Positions 37,660 through 49,210 are shown, numbered from the stretch's first letter. The stretch is 64,000 bases of DNA from Denitratimonas yunnanensis (SeqCode) (GCA_026410415.1 JAPMLR010000001.1:784234-848233); one strand, 5' to 3'. Notes: generated by a model from the sequence alone, not told the origin. Made by a program: numbers and translations.

Positions 37660-40479
37660 ATGGACACCATTCGCCTCCGAGGCGCGCGTACCCACAACCT
37701 CAAAAACGTCGACATCGACCTCCCACGCGACCGCCTGATCGTCATCACCGGCCTGTCCGGCTCGGGCAAATCCTCGCTGGCGTTCGACACCATCTACGCC
37801 GAAGGCCAGCGTCGCTACGTGGAATCGCTGTCGTCCTACGCGCGGCAGTTTTTGTCGGTGATGGACAAGCCCGATCTGGATCACATCGAAGGCCTGTCGC
37901 CGGCCATCTCCATCGAGCAGAAATCCACTTCACACAACCCGCGCTCCACCGTCGGCACGATCACCGAGATCTACGACTACCTGCGCCTGTTGTTCGCGCG
38001 CGTCGGCACGCCGCGCTGTCCGGAGCATCACTTTCCGCTGGAGGCACAGACCGTCAGCCAGATGGTCGATGCCACACTCGCGCTCGATCCCGAACGCCGC
38101 TACATGCTGCTCGCGCCGGTGATCCGCGAACGCAAGGGCGAGCACGTGCAGGTGTTCGAGCAACTTCGCGCGCAGGGGCTGGTACGCGCCCGTGTGGATG
38201 GCGAAGTGATCGAACTGGACGATCCGCCCAAGCTCGCACTGCGCGTGAAGCACACCATCGAAGCGGTGATTGATCGCTTCCGCCCGCGCGAAGACATCAA
38301 GCAACGTCTGGCCGAATCCTTCGAAACCGCCCTGCGTCTGGGCGACGGCTTGGCACGCGTGGTGGACATGGATGATGCCGCCGCGTCCGAGCAGTTGTTT
38401 TCCTCGCGTTACTCCTGCCCGGTGTGCGACTACTCGCTACCGGAACTGGAACCGCGCCTGTTTTCGTTCAATGCCCCGATGGGCGCCTGCCCAGGCTGCG
38501 ATGGTTTGGGGGTGACGCAGTATTTCGATCCGGCCCGCGTGGTGACGCACCCCGAACTCAGCCTTGCCGCTGGTGCGATCCGTGGCTGGGATCGACGCAA
38601 TCATTACTACTTCCAATTGATCGGCTCGCTGTCCAAGCACTACGCCTTCGACGTGGATGCGCCGTGGAAATCGTTGGGCAAATCCGTGCAGCAGGCCGTG
38701 CTGCATGGCAGTGGCGATGAGGTCATCAGCTTCACTTATGTCACCGAAGCGGGCGGCCGCAGCCAGCGCAAGCATCGTTTCGAGGGCATCTTGCCGAACA
38801 TCGAACGACGCTATCGCGAAACCGAGTCGTCGCTGGTGCGCGAGGAGCTTTCCAAGTTCATCAGCAACCGCCCCTGCCCGGATTGCCACGGCCAGCGCCT
38901 CAACCGCGCCGCACGCAACGTGTTCGTGGCCGAGCGCACCCTGCCCTCGATCACGGCGCTGCCGATCGACGAAACCAATGCCTTTTTCGCCGACCTGAAA
39001 CTCGACGGCTGGCGCGGCGAAATCGCGACGCGCATCGTCAAGGAAATCCGCGAACGCCTGCGCTTCCTCGTGGATGTGGGGCTGGATTACCTGACGCTGG
39101 ATCGACAGGCCGATTCACTCTCCGGCGGCGAAGCACAGCGCATCCGTCTTGCCAGCCAAATCGGTGCGGGATTGGTCGGCGTGATGTACGTGCTCGACGA
39201 GCCTTCCATCGGCCTGCATCAGCGTGACAACGAGCGCCTGCTCGGCACCCTCACGCGCTTGCGCGACCTCGGCAACACCGTGATCGTGGTTGAACACGAT
39301 GAAGATGCGATTCGTCTGGCCGATCACATCGTCGACATCGGCCCCGGCGCAGGCGTGCATGGCGGCGAGGTGGTGGCCCAAGGCCAATTGGCCGACATCA
39401 TGGCCAGCGAACGCTCGATCACCGGCCAGTATTTTTCCGGCCAACGCGCCATCGCGGTGCCAGCGCAACGCAAGACGCCGCAGAAAGACCAATGGCTCAA
39501 GCTGCTGGGCGCACACGGCAACAATCTGAAAAACGTGGATCTGGACATTCCCGCCGGCCTGTTCACCTGCGTCACCGGCGTTTCCGGCTCGGGCAAATCC
39601 ACTCTGATCAACGACACGCTCTTTCCGCTGGCCGCCACCCAACTCAATGGCGCCTCGGCGCAAGCCGCGCCGCACCGCAAGGTGGAAGGGCTGGATCTGT
39701 TCGACAAGGTGGTCGACATCGACCAATCGCCCATCGGTCGCACCCCGCGCTCCAATCCGGCCACTTACACCGGCGTATTCACGCCATTGCGTGAACTGTT
39801 CGCGCAGGTGCCCGAAGCCCGCGCACGCGGCTACACGCCGGGGCGCTTTTCCTTCAACGTCAAGGGCGGCCGCTGCGAAGCCTGTCAGGGCGACGGCCTG
39901 ATCAAGGTGGAAATGCACTTCCTGCCGGATGTGTACGTGCCATGCGACGTGTGCGGCGGCAAACGCTACAACCGCGAGACGCTCGACATCACCTACAAGG
40001 GCCACACCATCCACGATGTGTTGTCGATGACGGTGGAAGATGCACTCGCACTGTTCAAGCCGGTACCGTCCATCGCGCGCAAGCTGGAAACCCTGGTGCA
40101 GGTGGGCCTGTCGTACATCACGCTCGGCCAACCGGCGACCACGCTCTCCGGGGGCGAAGCGCAGCGCGTGAAACTCTCCAAGGAACTCTCGCGCCGCGAC
40201 ACCGGACAGACGCTCTACATCCTCGACGAACCCACCACCGGCCTGCATTTCCACGACATCGAGCAATTACTCGCGGTGCTGCATCGCCTGCGCGACGACG
40301 GCAACACCGTCATCGTCATCGAACACAATCTGGATGTGATCAAAACGGCCGACTGGATCGTCGATCTCGGCCCGGAAGGCGGCCATCGCGGCGGCACCAT
40401 CCTCGTTGCCGGTACCCCGGAAACGGTTGCCACCACAACCGGCTCGCACACCGGTCGCTTCCTCGCGCCACTGCTGTAA
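37660..40479 (+). CDS. uvrA: Excinuclease ABC subunit A
   Basis: A 939-aa damage-recognition ATPase of nucleotide excision repair. There are two ABC modules, with Walker [10 protein letters not shown] and GVSGSGKST and signatures [12 protein letters not shown] and [12 protein letters not shown]. Zinc-binding CPVC/CPGC and CEAC/CDVC pairs are present. Full length. No LexA-type box is evident in the 235-base gap from rplU. Confidence 0.98.
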   Translation: MDTIRLRGARTHNLKNVDIDLPRDRLIVITGLSGSGKSSLAFDTIYAEGQRRYVESLSSYARQFLSVMDKPDLDHIEGLSPAISIEQKSTSHNPRSTVGTITEIYDYLRLLFARVGTPRCPEHHFPLEAQTVSQMVDATLALDPERRYMLLAPVIRERKGEHVQVFEQLRAQGLVRARVDGEVIELDDPPKLALRVKHTIEAVIDRFRPREDIKQRLAESFETALRLGDGLARVVDMDDAAASEQLFSSRYSCPVCDYSLPELEPRLFSFNAPMGACPGCDGLGVTQYFDPARVVTHPELSLAAGAIRGWDRRNHYYFQLIGSLSKHYAFDVDAPWKSLGKSVQQAVLHGSGDEVISFTYVTEAGGRSQRKHRFEGILPNIERRYRETESSLVREELSKFISNRPCPDCHGQRLNRAARNVFVAERTLPSITALPIDETNAFFADLKLDGWRGEIATRIVKEIRERLRFLVDVGLDYLTLDRQADSLSGGEAQRIRLASQIGAGLVGVMYVLDEPSIGLHQRDNERLLGTLTRLRDLGNTVIVVEHDEDAIRLADHIVDIGPGAGVHGGEVVAQGQLADIMASERSITGQYFSGQRAIAVPAQRKTPQKDQWLKLLGAHGNNLKNVDLDIPAGLFTCVTGVSGSGKSTLINDTLFPLAATQLNGASAQAAPHRKVEGLDLFDKVVDIDQSPIGRTPRSNPATYTGVFTPLRELFAQVPEARARGYTPGRFSFNVKGGRCEACQGDGLIKVEMHFLPDVYVPCDVCGGKRYNRETLDITYKGHTIHDVLSMTVEDALALFKPVPSIARKLETLVQVGLSYITLGQPATTLSGGEAQRVKLSKELSRRDTGQTLYILDEPTTGLHFHDIEQLLAVLHRLRDDGNTVIVIEHNLDVIKTADWIVDLGPEGGHRGGTILVAGTPETVATTTGSHTGRFLAPLL

Positions 40480-40507
40480 CTCTCCACTCCTCCGATCCGA
40501 ACTACTG

Positions 40508-40918
40508 ATGACTGCTCTCACTCAGACCGCAAGTGCGGCCTTCGACTACCGCATTCCCGTCCGCTGGGGCGATCTGGACGCCTTCAATCACGTCAACAAC
40601 ACCCTCTACCTGCGCTATCTGGAAGAAGCCCGCGTACAGTGGCTGCATGCATTGGCCAACGACTGGAGCGAGGTATCGACAGCGCCGGTAATGGCCGCGG
40701 TCCAACTCGATTACCGCCAGCCCATCGGCTGGCCGGCCGAAATCGTCGTCACCCATTCCATTGCGCGTATCGGCAACACCAGCCTGACCCTCGCCAACCG
40801 GATCGAATCCGCCGACCGCCAAATCCTGCACGCCGAGGGTGAAGTCGTGCTGGTCTGGATCGATCGCGCCACCGGACAACCCGTGCCGCTGCCGCGCGCA
40901 TTGCGCTCACTCGGCTGA
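40508..40918 (+). CDS. 4-hydroxybenzoyl-CoA-type acyl-CoA thioesterase
   Basis: A 136-aa hot-dog-fold thioesterase. The active-site region RWGDLDAFNHVNNTLYLRYLEEAR has the catalytic Asp of the 4HBT/YbgC class. The natural acyl-CoA is unknown. ATG 28 bases after uvrA; it may be co-transcribed. Confidence 0.9.
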   Translation: MTALTQTASAAFDYRIPVRWGDLDAFNHVNNTLYLRYLEEARVQWLHALANDWSEVSTAPVMAAVQLDYRQPIGWPAEIVVTHSIARIGNTSLTLANRIESADRQILHAEGEVVLVWIDRATGQPVPLPRALRSLG

Positions 40919-41061
40919 CGAGCCCGCAGCTGCATGTAACCCGGGTCGGTTTTTCCGTCGTGTCGTCTCCTTCCCGTTGCCTTGCGCCAGCGGGGCTGGC
41001 CAAGGCCTGCCCGGAAAGAAGAAAGCAACCCGCCGAGCGAACCGCCAAGATTTGCCGGGCA

Positions 41062-41095
41062 CAAAAAAACCCCGACCGGTCGCCCGGTCGGGGTT
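41062..41095 (-). terminator. Intrinsic terminator after the large S8 protease
   Basis: CCCCGACCG (41070-41078) pairs with CGGTCGGGG (41085-41093). On the minus strand seven T follow, 45 bases after the protease stop. It may also stop the thioesterase transcript from the other side. Confidence 0.85.
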
Positions 41096-41139
41096 CAGTT
41101 CAGGCATCCGGGAGGTTGCCCTCCCGGACAGTCACCTGA

Positions 41140-44100
41140 TCAGTGCAACGTCTGGCGAGCCTTGTTCGGGCCACCGACTGATTGCACCACGTCCTCGCCT
41201 TCGAAACCATCCGCGAAGATCTCGGCCTCCACCACATTCAGCGTCACCGGAATCACGATGAGGCTGTTGCGGGTGTCGGTGGTCTCCACGCAGAGGTTGG
41301 CCTGGTACTGGCCACCCGAAAGGCCGGTGCTGTCGAACAACACGTCAACTGTCTCAGACGCGTTGGCCGCAACGCTGCCGGTGTCCGGATCAGCCAGCAA
41401 CCAGTCCACTCCCTGCGGATCGGCGCAATCCAGCGGGCCCGGCTGGACCAGCAGACTGACGTCATCCACGAAGAAGTTGCCGGAAGCTACCGTCTGGCTT
41501 TCGAAGCGCAGCTCGTACGTACCACCATCGGCATACTCACTGACATCAAGCACTACCTCTTGGTAGGTGCTGTAGGTGCTGTAATCGGACAGGTTGGCTT
41601 CGAACAAGGTGTCACCACCCAGTTTGACCCGGATATAGCCCGCCGTCGTCTGTTCATTCGGAATCTCCAGGAAGAAGCGCAGTTCAGCTGAAGAACCCGT
41701 CGGCAAGGTCACCTGTTGTGCAGCATGCCCAACGTCGCCAGCCGCTGCACCACCGAACCAGACCCACCAGTCGCCGGTGCGCGGGCCAGTACCGCCACCC
41801 AAACCACAGCCGTCGAAGTCACAAAGCACCGTGCCATAGGTGGATGAACTCTCATCCCAAGTACCTTCGCTCGCAGCCAACTCGAAGCTGCCGTCTTCGA
41901 CGACTTCCACGGTGCCGCGCGGGAAGGCCGAGTTGGCGACTTCTTCGATGTCGATGGTCCAGTCGTAAGCAGCAGCACCCGCGTTCGTCAGCGTCAGCGG
42001 CGCCGTATCGACTGAATCGGGCATCAGCGAAACCCCCAGCGATCCCGGCGTGGCAGACGCACACGGTGCATTCAGATCCAGCGAGAAGTCCACCGTGACG
42101 CTGTCTTCAGCAACCAGCACCACGCCGGCCTCGGACGCACCCAGGTGATTCGCGGCGGTCACCGCCACCGTCACCGGCGACTCGTTGACATTCAGGATCA
42201 CCGAGTAGTGGCCGGAAGCGTTGGTGGTTGCCGAGTACGTACCATTGGCACCAGTGATCTGCACCGTCGCTCCGGCAAGCGGCGCCGGATCTGCGGAGCA
42301 GTAGCCCAAGCCCTCAACCGTACCCTCGACAATCGCGCCGTCGGCACCCAGCGGCACTTCCAGCGTCACCGGCACCACAACCAGCGGGTTGGCCGGATCG
42401 TTGCTGGAGATGCAGATGTTCGTTTCGTACGTACCCGGGACCATCCCGATCGGACTGAACGTCACCTGGACAGTGTCCTCGTCGTCTCCGTCAACCGAGC
42501 CATCGGTAATGTCAAGGCTCAACCACGGCATATCGACCGGATTCCAGCAGCTCAACGGAGCTGCACCACCCGTCAGTGTAAAGGCGACGCCATTCCATCC
42601 AACCAGGGCGCTCAAATCACCCCATTGGGTCTGATTGAGTCCGAACAGGTTGCCCGGATCTACCAACTTGGCGATCTCCCCCTGGGGGTTGCCCTGATAC
42701 CAGTTCCAGCGATCAGCCAACGGTGTGGTGATCTGCGGAGCTACAACCAACCAGTAGCGACCGGCGGCAAGAGCGATCGTGTCGCCCTGTGCAGCCACGA
42801 TATCCAAGGTGATGTTGTTGTCGTCGATCGTCACGGCAGCATCGGACGGAGCCAGCGACATGCTCCACACATGCAGGTTCTGCCCATCGCTCGGATTACC
42901 TGCGGGCTTTCCGCCGTCATCCGGGTAGATGTACCAATGGATCAAGGTGGCATTGGAAACGTCACCGTTGTTCCAGAAGCCGGGAGTTAGGATCTCAGCG
43001 AGGTACTGATCTGCTCCAACGACGAAATCGTCAGCGGTGTACACGCCGTTGCCTAGGGTAGTGAACAAGTCGCTGACGATACCGTTCGTACCACCGACCT
43101 CCTGATCCCAGATGAGATAGCCGCCCTTCGCCGCATTTGCAGCCGCCGCGGTTTCATCGACACCTTGATGCCAAATCACACGACGCGCAGCCGCCACGCC
43201 ACCACGAACCGACGACAACGCATCCCACTCAAGCGTGAGATCACCCAAGTTGGCGATTGTGAGGTTGACGTTGTCCGTATCTCCATTCTCGACCGATGCC
43301 GAAATACTTGCCGGATCCACCGAGATGATCGGCGGGTCAGTCACGTCGAGCACCACCGGGATTTCGATCAGCGGGTTGGCTGCATCGTTGCTGGCCACGC
43401 ACAGCAGGGCCTCGTAGGTACCCGCGGCCAGGCCGCTGGCATCCACGGACACGGCCACGTTGTCGCTGTTGCCACCGGTGGTCAGGCCGGAAGCCGGATC
43501 GACGTTCAGCCATGGAATATCGCTCGGGGCATCACAGCTTGCCGGCAACGGCGCACCGCTCACAGCTGCATCGCAAGCGGCCTGGTTGGTGCAGATCAGG
43601 CGCAGGCCGGGAGGCAGCGTGGTTGGCGTGGCCGAGTCGCTCCACTCGGAATCAGGATTCCCGCCATCCACGTAGCTTTCCCACATCTGCATGTAAAGCT
43701 CACCGGCTGCATTTGCAGGGACATTGGGGAGGCTCACATCGGCCAGCATCAGCAAACCTTCGGAACTGAAGGTGTCGGTACCGGTCGAGTTGACGCCGCC
43801 ACCGGGCCTCAGGAACAGACCGGAGGTGTCGCCAAAACTCGGGACAAACAGGACGCCCGACTCGCTCAGCCAACTTCCAGCGAAGGTTTCGATGGTCACT
43901 TCCCAGCCAATGCCGGTCAGTTCGTTGCCCACACCGATGTTCAGAACGCGGCTGTAATTGGCGGGGCTGCCAACTGTGGAGGCTGCACCTGCGTACATGC
44001 CATCCACCGACAGCGTCGGCCCGGCTGTACCGCGCGTCCCACTGGCGCTTGCAACCTGATCGGCAAACACCTGCACGCTGCCATCGAGTGTGCCCAGCAC

Positions 44101-47100
44101 CGGCTGCGGGCCGGAAGCACGCGGGCCACTGCTTGCAACGATCTGATGTTGACCCGCGTTGCCCGTCGTACCGGCGGCGGTGTCGATCACCCAGCTCAGC
44201 GGCATATCACCGGTGTTGCTGATGATCAGGTCGGCACTGTCGGCTTCACCTGCAGGTCCACCCACCAGCGCGAAGTTGTACGCGGTTTCGGAGACATCGA
44301 TGGCAGCCGGCGCAATCGTGCCAGTCATGACGGTCAGGCTGACCGGCACTTCGAGCAGACCACGGGCAGGATCATTGCTGGCCACGCAGACGATGGCCGA
44401 GTAGTCACCCACGGCAAGACCGGTGGTATCGACATCAATGCTGACAGGCGTGTTGCCTGCCGGTGCGATGGTGCCATTGTCCGGCGTGACGCTCAGCCAG
44501 GTGATGTCGGACGGATCGGTGCACACGCTCGGCATACCCAGCTTGTGCAGGGTAACGGTGACGTTCTGCCAAGGCATGCTCGCACCGCCGCTGTAACCAT
44601 GGCGGAAGCTGAAGTTCCAGTTGCCAGCGCTTGGCGCATCACTGAAGGCGTCCAGATGGGTACTGGTATACGTCCCCGGAGAGGCTGACCCACTTCCATC
44701 AAAATCCCATGGATTGACGACGCTCGAGCCGAACCCCCCAACATCGAATTGCTGGCTGTCCGGTGCAGTGATCACCATGCGCATATCCGACGCGTAATCA
44801 AACCCCGTCAACGCAGTGACCGTGCCTTGGAACGTGAATCCAACCACGTTGCCGTTATTTGTCACACCGCCCGGAATGCTGAACGTCACGGGAGGGTTTG
44901 GAACAACGGAGAAGTTTGGAATCGTCAACACTTCGTCCATCGCCGGGTTGTAACCACCGCGTTGGGCGCCCGCCGGAGCAGCTTCGGCGATTTCCCACGT
45001 CAGCGGCTGGGTACCGATGTTGCCGATGTTCAGCGTCTGGGAACTCGTGCCGTCAGGGTTCATCACGAAGACGAACTGATCCTGATCCAGCGAAATGGCC
45101 GGCGCATTGATCGTTGCCGGTTCGCCACGAATCGCGACGGTGAAGTGCAGATCAGGCGACAAGCCACCAGCTTCGCTGAACACGACCTCGCCGAAACCGA
45201 TGGTGGTGGCAAGGTTGTCCACCGGCGCCGCGGTGATCGTCAGCACCTGCGTCTCGTCCGGATCGCCGGTGAAACTGAACGTCGCCGGGCTCACCGTGAT
45301 GTCCATGTCGGCGGAGATGCCGGCACCGGTTGCCGTCCACGTCGCGGCCGTACCCAGGGTATTGCGCACGGTGCGCGTCCAGGTGCAGCTGTGGGTGCAG
45401 TCCAGATTGCGCAGGCCCGCCAGGTTCAAGGTACGGACATCGCCGGAGCTGGCCGGATTGGCCGCCAGGTAGTTGGCCGTCGTCTCGTTCATGACGAAAC
45501 CGGCGTTGACCGCCCGATTGACCATGGCGCGACCATGACCGACATCATCCCAATCCCAAGGCGTGGTGCCGTTTTCCTTGGTACCGGTCTTGTGCGCGGT
45601 CATCTGCAGCGCGGACTTGATTTCCGACGGCGTCCAGGTGGGTTGCACCTGGGCGACGAGCAGGCCCGCGCCAGCGACGTGCGGTCCCGACATCGAGGTG
45701 CCGGACATGCCGCCATATCCATTCGGGATGGCCGCGTAGATATCCACACCCGGCGCGGTGATGTCCGGCTTCTGCAGATGCTGCAGCGGGCTCGGCGTCG
45801 GCCCGCGGTAGCTGAAGTCAGCCAGCACGTCACCGGGAACCTGCTGGACGTTGAAGTCCGCCACGGCGGTACCGGGGTTGGCCGTGATGTACGTCCGGAT
45901 GGCTTGGCCAGCGGACTGCTCGATGCCGTACACCGGAACACTCGGGTCAACGGCACCTGGCGTCAGCGGGGAGATCCCACCCGTGGCGTTGTTCCAGATC
46001 AGCACCAACTCGGCACCGGCGGCGACGGCGTTGTCCACCTTCACCGTGAAATTGCAGGTACCGCGCTGGATCAGCGCAATGGAGCCATTGAAGAAATTGG
46101 CGGGAAAGGCGCTGCAACCGTCCGCGCCCGCGGCTTGGCTGGGGTCGAATCGAATGGGGGTGTTCGTCAACGAGGTGCCAACACCGGAATTCGGGCCATG
46201 CAGCGCGTTGTAGGTCTGCCCGTTGGCGATCACCTGCCCGGAGAATTCACCGTCACGGGTGGACGCAGCAACGCTCATCACCCAGGGGCCACGATGGTTG
46301 ACGCGCCCCACGACCGTGGGATCGTCGATGGAGTTGTTGCCGGCCGAGGCGGCGACAAACATGCCCTGATCGACAATGTCGAGGAAGGTGCGGTCGTTGT
46401 CGTTCCAGGGGTTGCTGCCACCGGAGATCGAGAAGTTGACCGCATCGGCATCGCCATGTGCCAGAAGCGTATTCAATCCTGCGGTGATGGCCGCGCCGGG
46501 GCAACTGGTGCCGGGGCACACCTTGTACGAGCGCACCGAAGCACACGGCGCCACGCCGGACAGCTCGGTGTAAGGTGCGGGGATCGTCGGAGACGGGGTT
46601 GCACCAGCCGTCAGGCGGTTGCCGGCGACCGTGCTTGCGGTATGCGACCCGTGGCCGTTGGTGTCTTCGGGGCTTGCGCCGTTGCAGAGGCCAGCGCCGC
46701 TCGTGGTGCTGCAGTCCAGCGAGCTGAGAACTTTCGGACTCGCTGCACTGAAACCACAGCTGGCGTCGTTGGCGAAGGAGGGGTGAGTGGACTGGATACC
46801 GGTATCCAGAATCGCCGCCACCATGCCCTGACCATCCACGCCGACGCCGCCGGGAACGCTGCTGCCATTCCAGATGTCGTCGGCACCGATGAAGGACGGA
46901 CCGCGGTAGGTATCCAGTTGGTAGTCGCGTTCGCGCTGGATGTCGGCAACACCCGGCACCGAGCGGAGGCGCTCGACCTCGGCGTCGGTCAGACGCAGAG
47001 CCACGCCACTGTGGGTGATCAGGTAGTGGTGGGACGGATCGACACTGCGGCCGAGCACGGAGCGGATGCTGTTCAGGTGCGATGCCTGAATTGCCTGCAG

Positions 47101-47373
47101 CTGCCCTCTCGCGCCTTCAATCACCGGATCCCGGTAGTTGAAGGGAGACGATACACCTCGTTGCTGGTGCGTCGCGAGCAATCCTGGCTCGCTGAACCTG
47201 ACGAGATAAGTGGCCCTTCCTTGATCGTCGGGCGGCGTGAAGTTGTTCGCCTGTGCCGGAAGTGCTGCCGCTATGGCCAGCACCAGCGCAGGCAGGGTTG
47301 CTCCCTTGCGCAAACGTGATTTCATGTTTTTCAAGCCCTTTCTAGCCTCTGAGTTGTCTTGTAACTGGAACAT
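41140..47373 (-). CDS. Giant secreted S8 subtilisin-like protease, multidomain
   Basis: A 2077-aa exported protease. Signal peptide is about 17-42 (AAALPAQAN). An inhibitor-I9-like propeptide (ATYLVRFSEPGL onward) precedes the S8 domain with D190 (AILDTGIQ), H241 (NGHGSHTAS) and S560 (GTSMSGPH). A PA domain is inserted between H and S (near 400-480: GSIALIQRGTCNFTVK). Next come a fibronectin-like region and a proprotein-convertase P-domain-like segment (about 830-960). Four cysteine-paired WL...C[VI]xSND modules and a carboxypeptidase-regulatory-like domain (near 1690) follow. C-terminus: EIFADGFE. The start at 47373 was chosen for AGGAGG five bases upstream. Likely a cell-surface or released protease. 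Confidence 0.93.
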   Translation of the reverse strand: MFQLQDNSEARKGLKNMKSRLRKGATLPALVLAIAAALPAQANNFTPPDDQGRATYLVRFSEPGLLATHQQRGVSSPFNYRDPVIEGARGQLQAIQASHLNSIRSVLGRSVDPSHHYLITHSGVALRLTDAEVERLRSVPGVADIQRERDYQLDTYRGPSFIGADDIWNGSSVPGGVGVDGQGMVAAILDTGIQSTHPSFANDASCGFSAASPKVLSSLDCSTTSGAGLCNGASPEDTNGHGSHTASTVAGNRLTAGATPSPTIPAPYTELSGVAPCASVRSYKVCPGTSCPGAAITAGLNTLLAHGDADAVNFSISGGSNPWNDNDRTFLDIVDQGMFVAASAGNNSIDDPTVVGRVNHRGPWVMSVAASTRDGEFSGQVIANGQTYNALHGPNSGVGTSLTNTPIRFDPSQAAGADGCSAFPANFFNGSIALIQRGTCNFTVKVDNAVAAGAELVLIWNNATGGISPLTPGAVDPSVPVYGIEQSAGQAIRTYITANPGTAVADFNVQQVPGDVLADFSYRGPTPSPLQHLQKPDITAPGVDIYAAIPNGYGGMSGTSMSGPHVAGAGLLVAQVQPTWTPSEIKSALQMTAHKTGTKENGTTPWDWDDVGHGRAMVNRAVNAGFVMNETTANYLAANPASSGDVRTLNLAGLRNLDCTHSCTWTRTVRNTLGTAATWTATGAGISADMDITVSPATFSFTGDPDETQVLTITAAPVDNLATTIGFGEVVFSEAGGLSPDLHFTVAIRGEPATINAPAISLDQDQFVFVMNPDGTSSQTLNIGNIGTQPLTWEIAEAAPAGAQRGGYNPAMDEVLTIPNFSVVPNPPVTFSIPGGVTNNGNVVGFTFQGTVTALTGFDYASDMRMVITAPDSQQFDVGGFGSSVVNPWDFDGSGSASPGTYTSTHLDAFSDAPSAGNWNFSFRHGYSGGASMPWQNVTVTLHKLGMPSVCTDPSDITWLSVTPDNGTIAPAGNTPVSIDVDTTGLAVGDYSAIVCVASNDPARGLLEVPVSLTVMTGTIAPAAIDVSETAYNFALVGGPAGEADSADLIISNTGDMPLSWVIDTAAGTTGNAGQHQIVASSGPRASGPQPVLGTLDGSVQVFADQVASASGTRGTAGPTLSVDGMYAGAASTVGSPANYSRVLNIGVGNELTGIGWEVTIETFAGSWLSESGVLFVPSFGDTSGLFLRPGGGVNSTGTDTFSSEGLLMLADVSLPNVPANAAGELYMQMWESYVDGGNPDSEWSDSATPTTLPPGLRLICTNQAACDAAVSGAPLPASCDAPSDIPWLNVDPASGLTTGGNSDNVAVSVDASGLAAGTYEALLCVASNDAANPLIEIPVVLDVTDPPIISVDPASISASVENGDTDNVNLTIANLGDLTLEWDALSSVRGGVAAARRVIWHQGVDETAAAANAAKGGYLIWDQEVGGTNGIVSDLFTTLGNGVYTADDFVVGADQYLAEILTPGFWNNGDVSNATLIHWYIYPDDGGKPAGNPSDGQNLHVWSMSLAPSDAAVTIDDNNITLDIVAAQGDTIALAAGRYWLVVAPQITTPLADRWNWYQGNPQGEIAKLVDPGNLFGLNQTQWGDLSALVGWNGVAFTLTGGAAPLSCWNPVDMPWLSLDITDGSVDGDDEDTVQVTFSPIGMVPGTYETNICISSNDPANPLVVVPVTLEVPLGADGAIVEGTVEGLGYCSADPAPLAGATVQITGANGTYSATTNASGHYSVILNVNESPVTVAVTAANHLGASEAGVVLVAEDSVTVDFSLDLNAPCASATPGSLGVSLMPDSVDTAPLTLTNAGAAAYDWTIDIEEVANSAFPRGTVEVVEDGSFELAASEGTWDESSSTYGTVLCDFDGCGLGGGTGPRTGDWWVWFGGAAAGDVGHAAQQVTLPTGSSAELRFFLEIPNEQTTAGYIRVKLGGDTLFEANLSDYSTYSTYQEVVLDVSEYADGGTYELRFESQTVASGNFFVDDVSLLVQPGPLDCADPQGVDWLLADPDTGSVAANASETVDVLFDSTGLSGGQYQANLCVETTDTRNSLIVIPVTLNVVEAEIFADGFEGEDVVQSVGGPNKARQTLH
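41225..44530 (-). repeat. Four diverged copies of a cysteine-paired beta module within the large protease
   Basis: Copies near 44330-44530, 43340-43545, 42360-42550 and 41225-41430. Each runs C(x5-8)WL, a Gly-containing turn, V.V..D..GL..G.Y.A, then C[VI]xS/TND...PV.L.V. The upstream Cys and the Cys before xSND are kept in every copy. Two further copies occur in the 1267-aa protease. Confidence 0.75.
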
Positions 47374-47791
47374 CTCGGCCTCCTGACATCGCAGCCCGAC
47401 CCATTCCGTCCCGTGATCGCGCGCCCAAAGCAGCATGCTGCCAAGCAAGCGTTAAGGTCGGAAAGTGGACGTCATGCCGCCCATACCAAGCAGCCTGTTC
47501 AAATAAATCAATACCTTGCAGGCCACCTTCTCTTTCCCCGCCCCTCGGGGGATCCGCGAAGTGCACCACGGGAGTCTGGGTGTGTCAACCTGCTTCAGAT
47601 TCTTTTAAGCATGGCATGCTGCAGCGCAGCACAACCAACCGTGACAAGCCTCGCAAATATCGCCCGTGTCCGGGCAAATGCGCGTCATCAACACGGTGCA
47701 AACGCGATCGAATCTCGCGGGCACGCCGATGGAAACCGCGGTCATCGCCGCAGCTCCTCAGCCGGAAGAAGCGTTGCCCCACACGCGGGGG
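47374..47791. other. 418-base gap upstream of the giant protease
   Basis: No believable gene. It holds the AGGAGG ribosome site of the protease at its left end. An A+T-rich patch near 47500-47520 could contain its promoter, although I cannot pick a good -35/-10 pair. A weak GCCCC/GGGGC hairpin abuts the DAHP synthase stop at 47792. Confidence 0.4.
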
Positions 47792-49180
47792 CTAGATCAG
47801 CGCAGGCTCCACGCCCCGCTTGCGCACGATGAGCATCGCCAACTCCAGCGACTGCTCGTAGTTGAGGCGCGGGTCGACAGTGGAGCGATAGGCGCGCGCC
47901 AGATCAGGCTCGGTCAGGTCGCGGGCGCCACCGAGGCATTCGGTGACGTTCTCCCCGGTCAATTCCAGATGCACGCCGCCCAGTCGGGTGCCGGCAGCGG
48001 CGTGGAGGTCGAACGCCAGCTCCAGTTCGCCGAGGATGTTCCCGAAGCGGCGCGTCTTGACACCCACGGCCGTGTTCTCGGTGTTGCCATGCATCGGATC
48101 GGCCACCCAGAGCACGCGCCGCCCCTCGCGTCGCACCACATCCAACAGCGGCGGCAATCCCTTTTCGACGTTGGCGCGCCCCATGCGGTGGATCAATGTC
48201 AGGCGACCGGGCTCGTCGTGCGGGTTCAGGGTGTCGATCAGACGGATGAGGTCATCGGGTGCAACCGAAGGCCCGACCTTCACCGCCACTGGATTGCGCA
48301 AGCCACGCATGTATTCCACATGCGCGCCATCGAGCGCCGCAGTACGCAGGCCGATCCAGGGAAAATGGGTGGACAGGTTGAACCAGCCCCATTGACGCGG
48401 CACCTGACGTGTCAGGCACTCCTCGTAGGGCAGCAACAGGGCTTCGTGCGAGGTGAAGAAGTCCACCCGGTTGAGGTTATGTATCGGAGTGCCGGACAGC
48501 GTCTCCATGAAACGCACGCCATCACCAATGGCCTGAACCATCTTCTGGTAGTCGGCCTCGCGGGTGGAGTGGCGCATCCATTCCAGATCCCAGTATTCGG
48601 GGTGGTGCAGATCGGCGAACCCACCATCGATCAAGGCGCGCACGAAGTTCATCGTGAGGGCGGAGCGGGCATGGCCCTTGATCATGCGACGCGGGTCCGG
48701 TTCGCGCGCTTCGGCGGTGAACGCCGGTGCGTTGACCAGATCACCGCGATAGCACGGCAGCGTCACGCCATCCCGGGTTTCGGTATCGGCTGAACGCGGC
48801 TTGGCGTACTGACCGGCAAAGCGACCGACCCGCACCACGGGCAAGCGCAGGCCATAGACCAGCACCACGCTCATCTGGAGCAATACCTTGAGGCGGTTGG
48901 AAATCAGTGCCGACTCGCAATCGGCAAAGCTTTCGGCACAATCGCCTCCCTGCAACAGAAAACGTTTGCCCTCCTGCGCTTCCGCCAACTGGCGCTTGAG
49001 TTCGACGATTTCCCAGGAAGTCACCAGCGGCGGCAAGGTCGACAGTTCGGTCTTGGCTGACGCCAGAGCCTTGGCATCCCGGTAGGCAGGCTGCTGAAGT
49101 GCGGTGCGGGATTGCCAGGATGAAGGCGTCCAACCTTCAGGATTCCGGGCTGGTTCGGGACGAAGTTCGTTGGCGCTCAT
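47792..49180 (-). CDS. Class II 3-deoxy-7-phosphoheptulonate (DAHP) synthase
   Basis: A 462-aa class II (plant/mycobacterial-type) enzyme, the first step of the shikimate pathway: PEP + erythrose-4-phosphate. Motifs are LQGGDCAESF (metal-ligand Cys), the KGHARSALTMNF region, WVADPMHGNT, HLELTGENVTEC and DPRLNYEQSLE. Unrelated in sequence to E. coli AroF/G/H. It starts 60 bases after dsbB, with a hairpin in between. No regulatory ACT or mutase domain. Confidence 0.96.
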   Translation of the reverse strand: MSANELRPEPARNPEGWTPSSWQSRTALQQPAYRDAKALASAKTELSTLPPLVTSWEIVELKRQLAEAQEGKRFLLQGGDCAESFADCESALISNRLKVLLQMSVVLVYGLRLPVVRVGRFAGQYAKPRSADTETRDGVTLPCYRGDLVNAPAFTAEAREPDPRRMIKGHARSALTMNFVRALIDGGFADLHHPEYWDLEWMRHSTREADYQKMVQAIGDGVRFMETLSGTPIHNLNRVDFFTSHEALLLPYEECLTRQVPRQWGWFNLSTHFPWIGLRTAALDGAHVEYMRGLRNPVAVKVGPSVAPDDLIRLIDTLNPHDEPGRLTLIHRMGRANVEKGLPPLLDVVRREGRRVLWVADPMHGNTENTAVGVKTRRFGNILGELELAFDLHAAAGTRLGGVHLELTGENVTECLGGARDLTEPDLARAYRSTVDPRLNYEQSLELAMLIVRKRGVEPALI

Positions 49181-49210
49181 CGGATCTGCCGGAAATGCTG
49201 CGGTGCGCCA

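Noticed and set aside
44749..47319. 856-codon open frame on the plus strand
   Set aside because: It lies wholly antisense to the S8 protease, whose catalytic motifs and domains are clear. Its product is rich in Arg, His and Gly, as expected for a mirror frame in GC-rich DNA.
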